Shown in pieces: positions 1-8,197 of a DNA stretch of 64,000 nucleotides (positions within the stretch are counted from its first letter, which is position 1; each line of letters opens with the position of its first letter). The translations under genes were made by a program, and so were the position numbers. This stretch comes from an uncultured Bacteroidia bacterium (GTDB lineage: Bacteria > Bacteroidota > Bacteroidia > NS11-12g > UBA955): NCBI GenBank assembly GCA_938086785.1, contig CALKCM010000003.1, positions 73,930 to 137,929 on the forward strand, written 5' to 3'. The notes beneath the pieces are model-generated. The model saw nothing but the letters and a program-made list of their open reading frames with translations, was not told the origin of the DNA and made no database searches.

Positions 1-1101
1 GAAATACCTGCAGGAGATAGCGTTTGGGGCTTTGTGCAATGCAGTTTAGCTCCCAACAATCAAACCATGCCTGCCTTGGTGTTAGACTCAATAATGGCCC
101 GAGTGGGTGGGGGCGAATCTAAAATGTATTTAGAAGCTTATGGCTGGGATGCCTATTATTTCCGTAGTGCAAACTTGCCTTGCAATGCCGTTTGGGCCGA
201 TAAGGTAAAACCCTATGTGATTGTTAATAGTGCTTTGGTACCTGCTAATTGCACCTTTACCATTCGTCCGGGCGTTCAAGTATACAACTCGCCGCGAAGC
301 ACGCTTTTTGTAGAGGGAACGCTTAAAATAGAGGGAACTGCGCAGGAGAGGGTCACTTTTACAGGCTCTAGGCCCCGATTTGATACGCGAAGGCTGCCAA
401 ACCAATGGGTTGGTATTCATATGCTCAGGAATAGTGTAAATAATTCCATTAAATATGCGAACATTAACAATGCAGCCATTGGAGTTCGGGTGGATTCTTT
501 GCCGGTTTCTGGAGCGTATAATTTGGAAATAGAAAATACCCAAATAAAATATAGCGGTCAAGTAGCCTTACTTGGGGTAAGTGCGAATATTAAAGCAACA
601 AATTGTGAAGCAACCGAGGCTGGAAGCTATACTTTTTTGGGACTTTTAGGTGGATCATACGCCTTTAACCATTGCACCTTTGCCAGTTATGTAAGCTACA
701 GCACGCGTAATGAAGGTCATTTTGGTTTAACCAATACCTTAAGGGATGGCAATGGGAACCTTCTTCGAACGTTTCCATTGGCCTGTGACATGGATAACTC
801 TATTGTAAATGGTTCATTGGATGACGAGATAGAAATTGATAATTCTTCGCTTTCCTCCTTTACTTTTACCGGGGATGCAAATATCCTAACCCTTAAATTT
901 GATAGGCCTTTACCTGCTTTAAATAATTTTTATAATGTAAACCCTAAGTTTATCGATTTTAGGAGTTCAAATTACCAGTTAGATACCTTGAGTCCTGCCC
1001 AAGACAAGGGGATTATTTCTGCTCCAAGTATATCGACTGATGTGCTTGGTACTGCAAGAGATGCTGCCCCAGATATTGGAGCTTATGAGCGTTTAGACTG
1101 A
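1..1101 (+). CDS. Exported parallel beta-helix protein, 3' part only
   Basis: The reading frame is open from the first base of the window, so only the last 366 residues are visible and the true start lies upstream. The sequence has the short alternating hydrophobic repeats and Asn/Gly turns of a right-handed parallel beta-helix, and ends in a PDIGAYE motif typical of the polymorphic-outer-membrane or 'choice-of-anchor' beta-helix proteins common on the Bacteroidota cell surface. There is no recognisable T9SS sorting domain after that motif; the protein stops four residues later. Its last 19 bases overlap the 3' end of tadA on the other strand. The family assignment is from motif memory; the substrate or role is unknown. 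Confidence 0.7.
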   Translation, partial: EIPAGDSVWGFVQCSLAPNNQTMPALVLDSIMARVGGGESKMYLEAYGWDAYYFRSANLPCNAVWADKVKPYVIVNSALVPANCTFTIRPGVQVYNSPRSTLFVEGTLKIEGTAQERVTFTGSRPRFDTRRLPNQWVGIHMLRNSVNNSIKYANINNAAIGVRVDSLPVSGAYNLEIENTQIKYSGQVALLGVSANIKATNCEATEAGSYTFLGLLGGSYAFNHCTFASYVSYSTRNEGHFGLTNTLRDGNGNLLRTFPLACDMDNSIVNGSLDDEIEIDNSSLSSFTFTGDANILTLKFDRPLPALNNFYNVNPKFIDFRSSNYQLDTLSPAQDKGIISAPSISTDVLGTARDAAPDIGAYERLD

Positions 1102-1538
1102 CGTTTACTTTTAAAGAATTCCGTCATTAATGAGGCCGCTTCTTCTTGGAGAACTCCCTGAACAATCTCAGTTTTACTCGATATAATTTGCTCATCGGTT
1201 AGCGAATACCCAAATTTAGGTTCAGATGCTCCGTACACCACTTTGGAGATGCGAGACCAAGCCAGTGCGCCGGCACACATTACACAGGGTTCTATGCTTA
1301 CATAGAGGGTGCACTCACTTAAATATTTAGACCCTACAGCATTGCTAGCTGCTGTTATCGCAATCATTTCGGCATGCGCCGTAACATCATGGAGCAATTC
1401 GGTTTGGTTAAAGCCCTTGCCTATAACCTTATTGTTTGCAACTACAATGGCACCAATAGGAACTTCATCCTGCTCTAGTGCTTGTTGAGCCTGCTGCAAA
1501 GCTATATTCATAAAATATTCATCGGTAAATAAATCCAT
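1083..1538 (-). CDS. tadA: tRNA-specific adenosine deaminase TadA
   Basis: Encodes 151 residues, the usual length. TadA deaminates adenosine 34 to inosine in the anticodon of tRNA-Arg(ACG). The zinc and catalytic motifs are present: HAE near residue 57 (His ligand and the proton-shuttling Glu) and PCVMCAGA near residue 87 (two Cys ligands). The start codon shares one base with the stop of the upstream minus-strand gene, so translation is probably coupled. It is the last gene of a three-gene minus-strand run beginning with the glycosyltransferase at 3375. The 3' end overlaps the convergent beta-helix gene by 19 bases. A paralogous guanine or cytidine deaminase is possible but the motifs fit TadA best. 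Confidence 0.93.
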   Translation of the reverse strand: MDLFTDEYFMNIALQQAQQALEQDEVPIGAIVVANNKVIGKGFNQTELLHDVTAHAEMIAITAASNAVGSKYLSECTLYVSIEPCVMCAGALAWSRISKVVYGASEPKFGYSLTDEQIISSKTEIVQGVLQEEAASLMTEFFKSKRQSKRS

Positions 1539-1912
1539 TATATTAATCCATCTTTTTGGTACAAGTCAAGTCCTAAATCAATCATTTCATTGATTTCTAA
1601 TTCCATTTCGGGGCTTAATTTTTTGATGTGAAAACAACTTTTACCCTTCAGGGCTTTTTTTGCCTCATCGCTGATGTTTTCAAAGTGTGGGGCATGGGTA
1701 TATATGGGAAAGAAGTAAAATCTGCAATCTTTTGGCTTTGGCATTACACTGGCAAAATAGTAGCCATCTACTTTTTGTTTCCCTTGCATGGCTTCAATGG
1801 TACCACAAAGTTCCAATACTTTTTCGGTATCCTTCCTAATTTTTAATGGAGGTATTTTAGATTTAAGCATGGATGCTAAGCTTAATTGAATGTCTGCGAC
1901 GTCTGTTTTCAT
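1538..1912 (-). CDS. Small DUF1801-like protein
   Basis: Encodes 124 residues with no signal peptide or membrane segment, so probably cytoplasmic. The central part (Gly-Tyr-Tyr-Phe-Ala-Ser-Val followed by a phenylalanine-rich YFFPIYTH stretch) and the C-terminal helix ending in LDLYQKDG resemble the DUF1801/YdhG-type small fold, which has no established biochemical role. It is embedded in an operon: its ATG overlaps the stop of the glycosyltransferase gene by four bases (ATGA), and its own stop shares one base with the tadA start. The family guess is from general resemblance only and should be treated as a hypothetical protein with that hint. Confidence 0.6.
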   Translation of the reverse strand: MKTDVADIQLSLASMLKSKIPPLKIRKDTEKVLELCGTIEAMQGKQKVDGYYFASVMPKPKDCRFYFFPIYTHAPHFENISDEAKKALKGKSCFHIKKLSPEMELEINEMIDLGLDLYQKDGLI

Positions 1913-3375
1913 TCTTCGAATATAAACTCTTCTGGGGATTTGATTTTGAATACTTTAAATCGCCCTTCTTCATACAAAAGGCTATCCAAATAGGGCTTCA
2001 TATATGCGGCATTTTCCACTTTTCTGGAATCGGAGTAAAGATACTTTACTCCTTGTTTAACGAACTTTTTTAGGTTCTCTGGAGGGATGGAGTCATTGCC
2101 AAATGCGTAGCCTCTTTTATCCAAATAGTAAAAATAGATGTATTGAGACACATCGCTGCCCACCAGGCATAATTCATCTTTGGGCGTCAGGCTCCTAAAC
2201 CATTCTTTTTTAGTGAGCAATTCCTTTGGAACGGATGGATTTTCAGTATCCCAGCTATTGTTGGATCGGAGTAAGTTAAATACGGGAAGAAGAATGAGAA
2301 GAGCCAGCGCAAGGCGTTTGGAAAGCACCTGCTTTTCAAGCATCCATTGTACACCCAAAGCCACGAGCGAAAAAACAAGAGGGTAAAAGATAAATAAGTA
2401 GTACTCATGATGTCCCCCAATCATATTAAGGGTGTAGAAAAAGTAGGCGCTTAAAATAACAAATAAAAAAAGCATGGATTGCCCCATGGTGGATTGATAA
2501 AGTCTTTTGCGCAGGATTATCCAAATTCCTATGAAGAAGAAGATTAATGAACCAAAATTGAGTATTACTTCGGGAAATACACCCCAGATGTTGCGAGCGA
2601 AGTTATTCCATGTTTTTTCTAAATTATCCCCACTTAGTTCTCCTCCAGAGACAATGCCGGCTTTATCCCAAGAGGGAATAACCCAATTGTACCAGACCAG
2701 GGGTAATGTGAAAAATAGTACATGAATAAAATAGTATGATACCACTTCCCATTGTCTTTTTAAGGTTTCATGAAAGACTAGAAAGAGGGGAACGGCGTAT
2801 AGGATTATAAAGGGTAATTTGACGGCTGTAGAAAGGGCTATAAACAAAGCACTCCAACACATATGCCTTCCAGATTTTGTTTTATAAAAGGAGAAACTGT
2901 AGGCCAAACCCCAGAGTCCAAAGCAAAGGGCCAAGTTATCGGGCAGGGGATTAATGCCAAAGTAAAAGAGACTGGGCGACCAAGCGAAGCACCAGGCCCC
3001 AATTTGAGCTATTTTAACACTTAGAAAGGTCTTTAAGAAAAAGAACATTCCTAAAATACTCATCAAGCCAATGATTTGTGTGACCCAGCGGCTAAGCCAT
3101 ATAGAACTTCCGAATATTTTTCCTAGCCCAGCAATAAGCCATTGGTACAAGGGGAATTCCATGCGGTAATATCCATCATACACATTGTGCCTGTGTTCTC
3201 TGGGGTTTAAAATATTAAAGTCTTCGGATACAAAGTTTTCTATGGTTCCTTGGGTTTGTGTTTGCCTCCAAACGTGGCGGCCAACCAAGTCCTTGTTCAT
3301 GTGGGGTGCATGAAGAATAAGCCATAGGAGGAACGCTCCAACCAGCCATTTGTACTTTTTTATAAAGTGAATCAG
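1909..3375 (-). CDS. Membrane glycosyltransferase, GT39/PMT-like, CTG start proposed
   Basis: A multi-pass membrane protein (about ten hydrophobic segments) with an early GRHVWRQTQTQ loop and a C-terminal soluble part, as in dolichyl- or undecaprenyl-phosphate-sugar dependent GT-C transferases (PMT/ArnT type). The first ATG is at 3300, but starting there removes the first membrane helix. The frame runs upstream without a stop to a CTG at 3375, giving a short basic stretch (HFIKKYK) and a clean hydrophobic helix (WLVGAFLLWLILH) directly before the conserved loop, 488 residues in total. No ATG, GTG or TTG exists in that extension. A -7 box TACTTTTG ends five bases before the CTG. An ATA at 3363 is another possible start. 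First gene of the operon with the DUF1801-like gene and tadA. The acceptor sugar is unknown. Confidence 0.75.
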   Translation of the reverse strand: MIHFIKKYKWLVGAFLLWLILHAPHMNKDLVGRHVWRQTQTQGTIENFVSEDFNILNPREHRHNVYDGYYRMEFPLYQWLIAGLGKIFGSSIWLSRWVTQIIGLMSILGMFFFLKTFLSVKIAQIGAWCFAWSPSLFYFGINPLPDNLALCFGLWGLAYSFSFYKTKSGRHMCWSALFIALSTAVKLPFIILYAVPLFLVFHETLKRQWEVVSYYFIHVLFFTLPLVWYNWVIPSWDKAGIVSGGELSGDNLEKTWNNFARNIWGVFPEVILNFGSLIFFFIGIWIILRKRLYQSTMGQSMLFLFVILSAYFFYTLNMIGGHHEYYLFIFYPLVFSLVALGVQWMLEKQVLSKRLALALLILLPVFNLLRSNNSWDTENPSVPKELLTKKEWFRSLTPKDELCLVGSDVSQYIYFYYLDKRGYAFGNDSIPPENLKKFVKQGVKYLYSDSRKVENAAYMKPYLDSLLYEEGRFKVFKIKSPEEFIFEE

Positions 3376-3380
3376 AAAGG

Positions 3381-3388
3381 CAAAAGTA
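3381..3388 (-). promoter_or_regulatory. -7 promoter box of the glycosyltransferase operon
   Basis: TACTTTTG on the minus strand matches the Bacteroidota -7 consensus TAnnTTTG exactly. It ends five bases before the proposed CTG start at 3375, which would make the transcript leaderless. Confidence 0.6.
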
Positions 3389-3471
3389 TTTCGAAATTAG
3401 TCAGCCTCAAAATACAAGATGAAGTTCAGCCCACTATACTCTTGATTGAGTGATTTAAGTGTGCAGATAAA

Positions 3472-3487
3472 AAGGCAAATTTGCCTT
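3472..3487. promoter_or_regulatory. Perfect 16-bp palindrome upstream of bshA
   Basis: AAGGCAAATTTGCCTT is its own reverse complement with no spacer. It lies 32 bases upstream of the bshA -7 box and about 84 bases from the divergent glycosyltransferase box, a reasonable place for a dimeric repressor or activator. A 12-base direct repeat (TACTCTTGATTG at 3437-3448 and 3506-3517) brackets it. The binding protein is unknown. Confidence 0.45.
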
Positions 3488-3519
3488 GGCCGAAAAAACC
3501 AATTGTACTCTTGATTGGT

Positions 3520-3527
3520 TACATTTG
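3520..3527 (+). promoter_or_regulatory. -7 promoter box of bshA
   Basis: TACATTTG, an exact TAnnTTTG match followed by C, ends ten bases before the bshA ATG. No good TTTG -33 element is seen at the standard 19-21 base spacing. Confidence 0.55.
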
Positions 3528-3537
3528 CACTGATTTT

Positions 3538-4659
3538 ATGAAAATAGGAATTGTGTGTTACCCCACTTTTGGAGGGAGCGGAGTTGTTGCTACTGAATTA
3601 GGAAAAGCGCTTGCAGATCAAGGGCATTTTGTTCACTTTATCAGTTACAATCAGCCTGCACGTTTAGACACATTTACAGAGAATATCTTTTACCATGAGG
3701 TTATAATTAATAAATATCCCTTATTTGCGCATGCGCCCTATGAGACTGCCCTTGCTGGCAAAATGATTGATATTGTTAAGGCAGAGCATTTAGATATATT
3801 GCATGTTCATTACGCTATTCCTCATGCCAGTGCCGCACTCATGGCTAAACAAATACTGAAGGATGAAGGAATTCATATTCCTGTGATAACAACTCTGCAT
3901 GGAACCGATATAACTTTGGTTGGCCGCGAACGGACCTTTGCAGATGTGGTGTCCTGGAGCATCAATAATAGCGATTCGGTTACCGCTGTTTCAGAAAGCC
4001 TGAAACAGGATACCTTGGAACATTTTAAAATTAATAGAGAAATAGATGTGGTTCCTAATTTTATTGATTTTGATCGATTTAATAAAAAACCCAGAGACCA
4101 TTTTAAAACTGCGATTGCACCAGCAGGCGAAAAGCTTTTAGTTCATACCTCTAATTTTAGAAAGGTTAAAAGGGTAGAAGATGTAGTGGAAGTATTTGCT
4201 AAAGTATTCCCTTCTATTCCCAGCAAGTTATTATTAATTGGTGACGGGCCGGAACGAAGCAATATTGAACAGAAATGCAGGGAGTTATCCATGTGTGATC
4301 ATATTATATTTATGGGTAAGCAAGAGGCTGTTGAAGAGATTTTAAGTGTATGTGATTTGTTTATTCTTCCTTCAGAAAAGGAGAGCTTTGGATTAAGTGC
4401 TCTAGAAGCAATGGCTTGTGAAGTGCCAGTGATTAGCAGCAATACAGGCGGTTTGCCTGAGGTAAATATTCATGGCAAAACTGGATTTATGGCGGAGGTT
4501 GGAGATACCGATCAGATGGCTAAATATGCGCTTGAATTACTGATAGATGAAGCTAAACTTAACCAGTTTAAAGAAGCTGCGTTGCAGCAGGCAGAGTTAT
4601 TTGCCTTGTCTAAAGTGCTCGAGAAGTACACAGTCATTTACAATAGACATTTAAAATAA
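3538..4659 (+). CDS. bshA: N-acetyl-alpha-D-glucosaminyl L-malate synthase BshA
   Basis: A 373-residue GT4-family glycosyltransferase that joins GlcNAc (from UDP-GlcNAc) to L-malate, the first step of bacillithiol synthesis in the cytoplasm. The N-terminus MKIGIVCYPTFGGSG is the BshA signature, and the nucleotide-sugar site E-x7-E appears as EKESFGLSALE near residue 280. The frame extends 19 codons further upstream without an ATG, but the ATG at 3538 gives the family N-terminus and sits after a -7 box. A 16-bp palindrome lies upstream. The next gene starts 46 bases downstream on the same strand but encodes an unrelated secreted protein. bshB and bshC are not in this window. Confidence 0.93.
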   Translation: MKIGIVCYPTFGGSGVVATELGKALADQGHFVHFISYNQPARLDTFTENIFYHEVIINKYPLFAHAPYETALAGKMIDIVKAEHLDILHVHYAIPHASAALMAKQILKDEGIHIPVITTLHGTDITLVGRERTFADVVSWSINNSDSVTAVSESLKQDTLEHFKINREIDVVPNFIDFDRFNKKPRDHFKTAIAPAGEKLLVHTSNFRKVKRVEDVVEVFAKVFPSIPSKLLLIGDGPERSNIEQKCRELSMCDHIIFMGKQEAVEEILSVCDLFILPSEKESFGLSALEAMACEVPVISSNTGGLPEVNIHGKTGFMAEVGDTDQMAKYALELLIDEAKLNQFKEAALQQAELFALSKVLEKYTVIYNRHLK

Positions 4660-4705
4660 ATTAGCTTTCTTACAACAAAGTGAGCGCTTTGGTTGTCTTA
4701 ATCAT

Positions 4706-6676
4706 ATGGTTTCAAAACGTATGCGTTTTGCTTTAGGAATAATTCTATGTCTTTGGATGCAACAATTATGCGCTCAATCGGCTATTTTTAAATGGGATAT
4801 ACCTGTAGAATCTGAAATATATCACCTTAAATCTGGAAATAAAGAGATATTGGTTGGCTCCCATATCTCTGTGATGGGAAATGATTATCCAATGCCTTTT
4901 ATAGGTGAGGTTGTGAGCGACAAAGTAAACCTTAAAACCTGGCGCAATAATAGATATTGCAAAATGCAGTTCGCCCATGTTCTGCCAAATGGAAACATTG
5001 TTGTTGCGGGTACCATGCCGGAAACGGAAGGAAATAAAACAGGGGATAAGGATATTTACTATAGTATGTTCAATTCAAATTTGGAGTTTTTGTATTCTAA
5101 GAAACTCAATAAGAAAGGCAATGAAATATTATATTCTTTGGGAGTAAACCCAGATAATGAAATCCTCTTGCATTACTGCTCTACGGTAGGCTTGAACCCC
5201 TGCAGTAAGATTAGTACTAAGGTATCTGAAGATGGCAATATTATTTGGAGTAGAGATATTTTAAGCAGTGGAACTTGGGGTGGTGCGCTAGCCCTTAAAG
5301 ACGGGGGGCAATTGGTTTACAATAATGGAAATCATCTGGTTTGTCGGTTGAATAAGAATGGCGATTTAGCATGGGTGAAAGCCTTGGATTTTTGGCAGTA
5401 CTATGCCGTTCACGCGGTGGAACATGCCAGCGGAGATTTATATATATGTTATGAAAAGACCTATGCTTCTTCCAATCACTACTATGTTGTTGTAAAGTTT
5501 GATGCACAAGGAAATTATTCTGAGATTACATCAAATGCAATAAATACAAGTAGAGTTATAGGCATGATTCCTACAGCTGCGGGTGTCCATGTTTTCTTTA
5601 ATGCAAATGCTGCGGGTATAAACAGTACATTTAGGGCGGAGTATAATGCCTCCTTAGCCGCAACGGGAGCGTTTTTTACAACCTATGATTCCGCCAATAT
5701 GGAGGCCTATTATTTACGATCATCTCAGAATTCTGGGCAAATTTCCTTCTCCAATTTTAGCAACTTTAGATCAACGACTACTTCTCCTTCAGCAGATGGA
5801 TTGCCCGCTTGCAATATCAGAGGAACCTTATTTCCAAATGGGTTTATAAGACCAAATGTCTTTAATACGGCTCTTTCTCCTTCTCCAATTAATTTAAGCA
5901 ATGAAGATATTCCTCATGAATATTTTCAGCCGATGGAATATAATGCTACCGTTCATTGCAGGGTCTGTGATACCTTGGAGCCAAGCGTTTTTGTAAAGCT
6001 AGAGCAATGCCAAGACAATTTGCTACTGAGTGGATCCGATGCTGAGAATTATGAATGGAGCACGAATGAAACAAGTCAATCCATTACTGTGTCTAAATCT
6101 GGGCGGTATATTTTGAAGAGATTTAATGCCTGTGATGTGGCTTTTGATACCTTTGATATTGTTCTATATCCCCTTGCCAAGGTTAGAATTGGGCTAAGCC
6201 CAGTGAATCCTGATCCAAATGATAGGCTTGTTTTTTATAGCGTCCCTTATCGTTCAAAAGCAAAATATGCTTGGAATATCGGGTCGAATTTGTATCTCAC
6301 AGATACGGTGCTAATCCCAAGTATTAAACGTGGCAGGTATCAGGTGTATTTACAGGTTATTGACTCAAATGGCTGTGAAGCCAAGGACAGTATCCATCTT
6401 ACCATAACTGATTTTAAGGTTTGGTTCCCCAATGCATTTTCTCCCGATAAAAATGGAAATAATGATCGCTTTGGCCCAAGTGGCATCGGATTTGAATATT
6501 TTGAACTAAGCATTTACAATCGTTGGGGAGAGGAATTGTATTCTGGAAATAGCGCCTGGGATGGAATGGGAAAGGGGGAGGCCTTAGCGAGTGGTGTATA
6601 TGTATATACTTGCACCGTAATAGACCTATTGGGCCAAGCTCATGAAGCCAAAGGAACGGTTCATTTGATAAAATAA
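4706..6676 (+). CDS. T9SS cargo protein with gliding motility-associated C-terminal domain
   Basis: Encodes 656 residues. An N-terminal signal peptide (hydrophobic FALGIILCLWMQQLCAQS) is followed by an approximately 400-residue region reminiscent of the repeats of a beta-propeller, then an Ig/PKD-like domain near residues 490-570, and a C-terminal domain starting WFPNAFSPDKNGNNDRF and ending in GTVHLIK. That last domain is the type B sorting signal of T9SS cargo (the 'gliding motility-associated C-terminal domain'). The protein is therefore expected to cross the outer membrane by T9SS; whether it remains attached to the surface cannot be read here. The first ATG (4706) or Met-6 could be the start. 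It converges on miaB with seven bases between stops. Its ligand or activity is unknown. Confidence 0.85.
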   Translation: MVSKRMRFALGIILCLWMQQLCAQSAIFKWDIPVESEIYHLKSGNKEILVGSHISVMGNDYPMPFIGEVVSDKVNLKTWRNNRYCKMQFAHVLPNGNIVVAGTMPETEGNKTGDKDIYYSMFNSNLEFLYSKKLNKKGNEILYSLGVNPDNEILLHYCSTVGLNPCSKISTKVSEDGNIIWSRDILSSGTWGGALALKDGGQLVYNNGNHLVCRLNKNGDLAWVKALDFWQYYAVHAVEHASGDLYICYEKTYASSNHYYVVVKFDAQGNYSEITSNAINTSRVIGMIPTAAGVHVFFNANAAGINSTFRAEYNASLAATGAFFTTYDSANMEAYYLRSSQNSGQISFSNFSNFRSTTTSPSADGLPACNIRGTLFPNGFIRPNVFNTALSPSPINLSNEDIPHEYFQPMEYNATVHCRVCDTLEPSVFVKLEQCQDNLLLSGSDAENYEWSTNETSQSITVSKSGRYILKRFNACDVAFDTFDIVLYPLAKVRIGLSPVNPDPNDRLVFYSVPYRSKAKYAWNIGSNLYLTDTVLIPSIKRGRYQVYLQVIDSNGCEAKDSIHLTITDFKVWFPNAFSPDKNGNNDRFGPSGIGFEYFELSIYNRWGEELYSGNSAWDGMGKGEALASGVYVYTCTVIDLLGQAHEAKGTVHLIK

Positions 6677-6683
6677 GTAGAAT

Positions 6684-8102
6684 TTAAACGGGAACCCCAA
6701 TCAAAGTGGTTGTGGTTGCTTTCGTTATCTTCACCTGAACCAAATCTCCAATTGCATGGTTTGCTTTTGGAAAGATCACTTTTATGCTTTCATCGGATCG
6801 TCCTTTCCAATCGGCGTTTCCTCGTTTTGCTTCGGATTCTACAAGCACTTCAAGAGTTTGGCCAATGAGTCCATGATTTATGGCTTTGCTCACTTCATTT
6901 TGAGCCTCAATGATTTTTGTAAGTCTCTTGCTTTTATCCTCTTCACTTACATCGTCCTGCAGTTTCTTTGCTGCCAGTGTTCCTGGTCTTTCGCTGTAGG
7001 TATACATAAAACTGTAACAGAAATTAGACTGCTTCATTAAGCTTATGGTATCTTCTACATCTGCCTCTGTTTCCGTGCAAAATCCTGCAATAATATCTCC
7101 AGAAATGGCACAATTGGGAATAATTCCTCGAATCATATCAATTTTTTCCAAATACTCTTCTCGGGTGTAGTTTCTATTCATTAAATCTAAAATACGAGAA
7201 CTGCCGCTCTGCACAGGGAAATGAATGTGATTGCATATGTTTTTGTGCGATGCCATGGTGTGAACCACTTTATCCGTAATATCTCTGGGGTGGCTGGTGC
7301 TGTATCTCACACGCATGCCGGGAACAGAAATAGCCACGCGTTCCAATAAGTCTGCAAAATCTACAGAGGACGCTTGTTCTTCGGTGCTTAGTTTCTTGAA
7401 TTCTTTTTTGGGGCCTCCACCAAACCAAAGGTAACTATCTACATTTTGGCCCAGGAGCGTAATTTCCTTGTATCCATTGTCAAGTAAATTTTTGGCTTCT
7501 AAAACAATGCTATCAGGATCTCGGCTGCGCTCTCTTCCTCGTGTAAAAGGAACGACACAGAAGGTACACATGTTGTCGCAACCCCTCATGATGCTAATAA
7601 AAGCCGTAACTCCATTGCTGTTTAGCCGCACAGGGCTCAAATCAGCATAGGTCTCTTCTTTACTTAAAATTACATTAATGGCTTTTGCTCCGTCATTTAC
7701 CTCTTCGATTAGTTTTGGTAAATCTCTGTAACTATCTGGGCCAGCCACTAAATCAACCAATTTTTCCTCTTCCAGTAATTGATCCTTTAAGCGTTCGGCC
7801 ATGCAGCCTAATACGCCAACGATAAGGTTTGGCTTTTCGCGTTTGTTTCGCTTTAAATGGATTAAGCGATTGCGTATTCTTTGCTCGGCATTATCTCTAA
7901 TGGCGCAGGTGTTGAGTAAGACTAAATCAGCATCCATCTCATCCTCCGTGGTTTGAAAACCACTATCGGCCATGATAGACGCAATAATTTCGCTATCACT
8001 AAAGTTCATTGCGCATCCGTAACTTTCGATGTACAATTTTCGTTTATTGGATGTAGAAGTATCCAATTTCTTGTCTTTCAATCGGTCTAGGATGCTTTCC
8101 AT
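6684..8102 (-). CDS. miaB: tRNA-2-methylthio-N6-dimethylallyladenosine synthase MiaB
   Basis: A 472-residue radical-SAM methylthiotransferase that adds the methylthio group at C2 of i6A37 in tRNA. The N-terminal UPF0004 domain carries cluster ligands Cys30 (YGCAMN), Cys66 (NTC) and Cys100 (GC), the radical-SAM cluster motif C-x3-C-x2-C is at residues 175, 179 and 182, and a C-terminal TRAM-like domain follows from about residue 405. The ATG at 8102 is chosen over an in-frame TTG at 8114; a -7 box TATCTTTG ends nine bases before the ATG. The insert around residues 230-255 (GGGPKKEFKKLS) fits my memory of Bacteroidota MiaB. It transcribes away from the SirB1-like gene. Confidence 0.96.
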   Translation of the reverse strand: MESILDRLKDKKLDTSTSNKRKLYIESYGCAMNFSDSEIIASIMADSGFQTTEDEMDADLVLLNTCAIRDNAEQRIRNRLIHLKRNKREKPNLIVGVLGCMAERLKDQLLEEEKLVDLVAGPDSYRDLPKLIEEVNDGAKAINVILSKEETYADLSPVRLNSNGVTAFISIMRGCDNMCTFCVVPFTRGRERSRDPDSIVLEAKNLLDNGYKEITLLGQNVDSYLWFGGGPKKEFKKLSTEEQASSVDFADLLERVAISVPGMRVRYSTSHPRDITDKVVHTMASHKNICNHIHFPVQSGSSRILDLMNRNYTREEYLEKIDMIRGIIPNCAISGDIIAGFCTETEADVEDTISLMKQSNFCYSFMYTYSERPGTLAAKKLQDDVSEEDKSKRLTKIIEAQNEVSKAINHGLIGQTLEVLVESEAKRGNADWKGRSDESIKVIFPKANHAIGDLVQVKITKATTTTLIGVPV

Positions 8103-8111
8103 TTTATGCCA

Positions 8112-8119
8112 CAAAGATA
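8112..8119 (-). promoter_or_regulatory. -7 promoter box of miaB
   Basis: TATCTTTG on the minus strand, exact consensus, nine bases before the miaB ATG. Confidence 0.55.
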
Positions 8120-8184
8120 ATCCAAGGAGTCTATTCTAGTTTAAATTTGACGAATTTTACAATATGAAAAATCTGAGAATTTAG

Positions 8185-8192
8185 TATATTTG
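8185..8192 (+). promoter_or_regulatory. -7 promoter box of the SirB1-like gene
   Basis: TATATTTG, exact consensus, ends five bases before the first ATG (8198). Further ATGs lie at 8204 and 8210, so the mRNA is leaderless or has a leader of about a dozen bases. Confidence 0.55.
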
Positions 8193-8197
8193 TGAAG

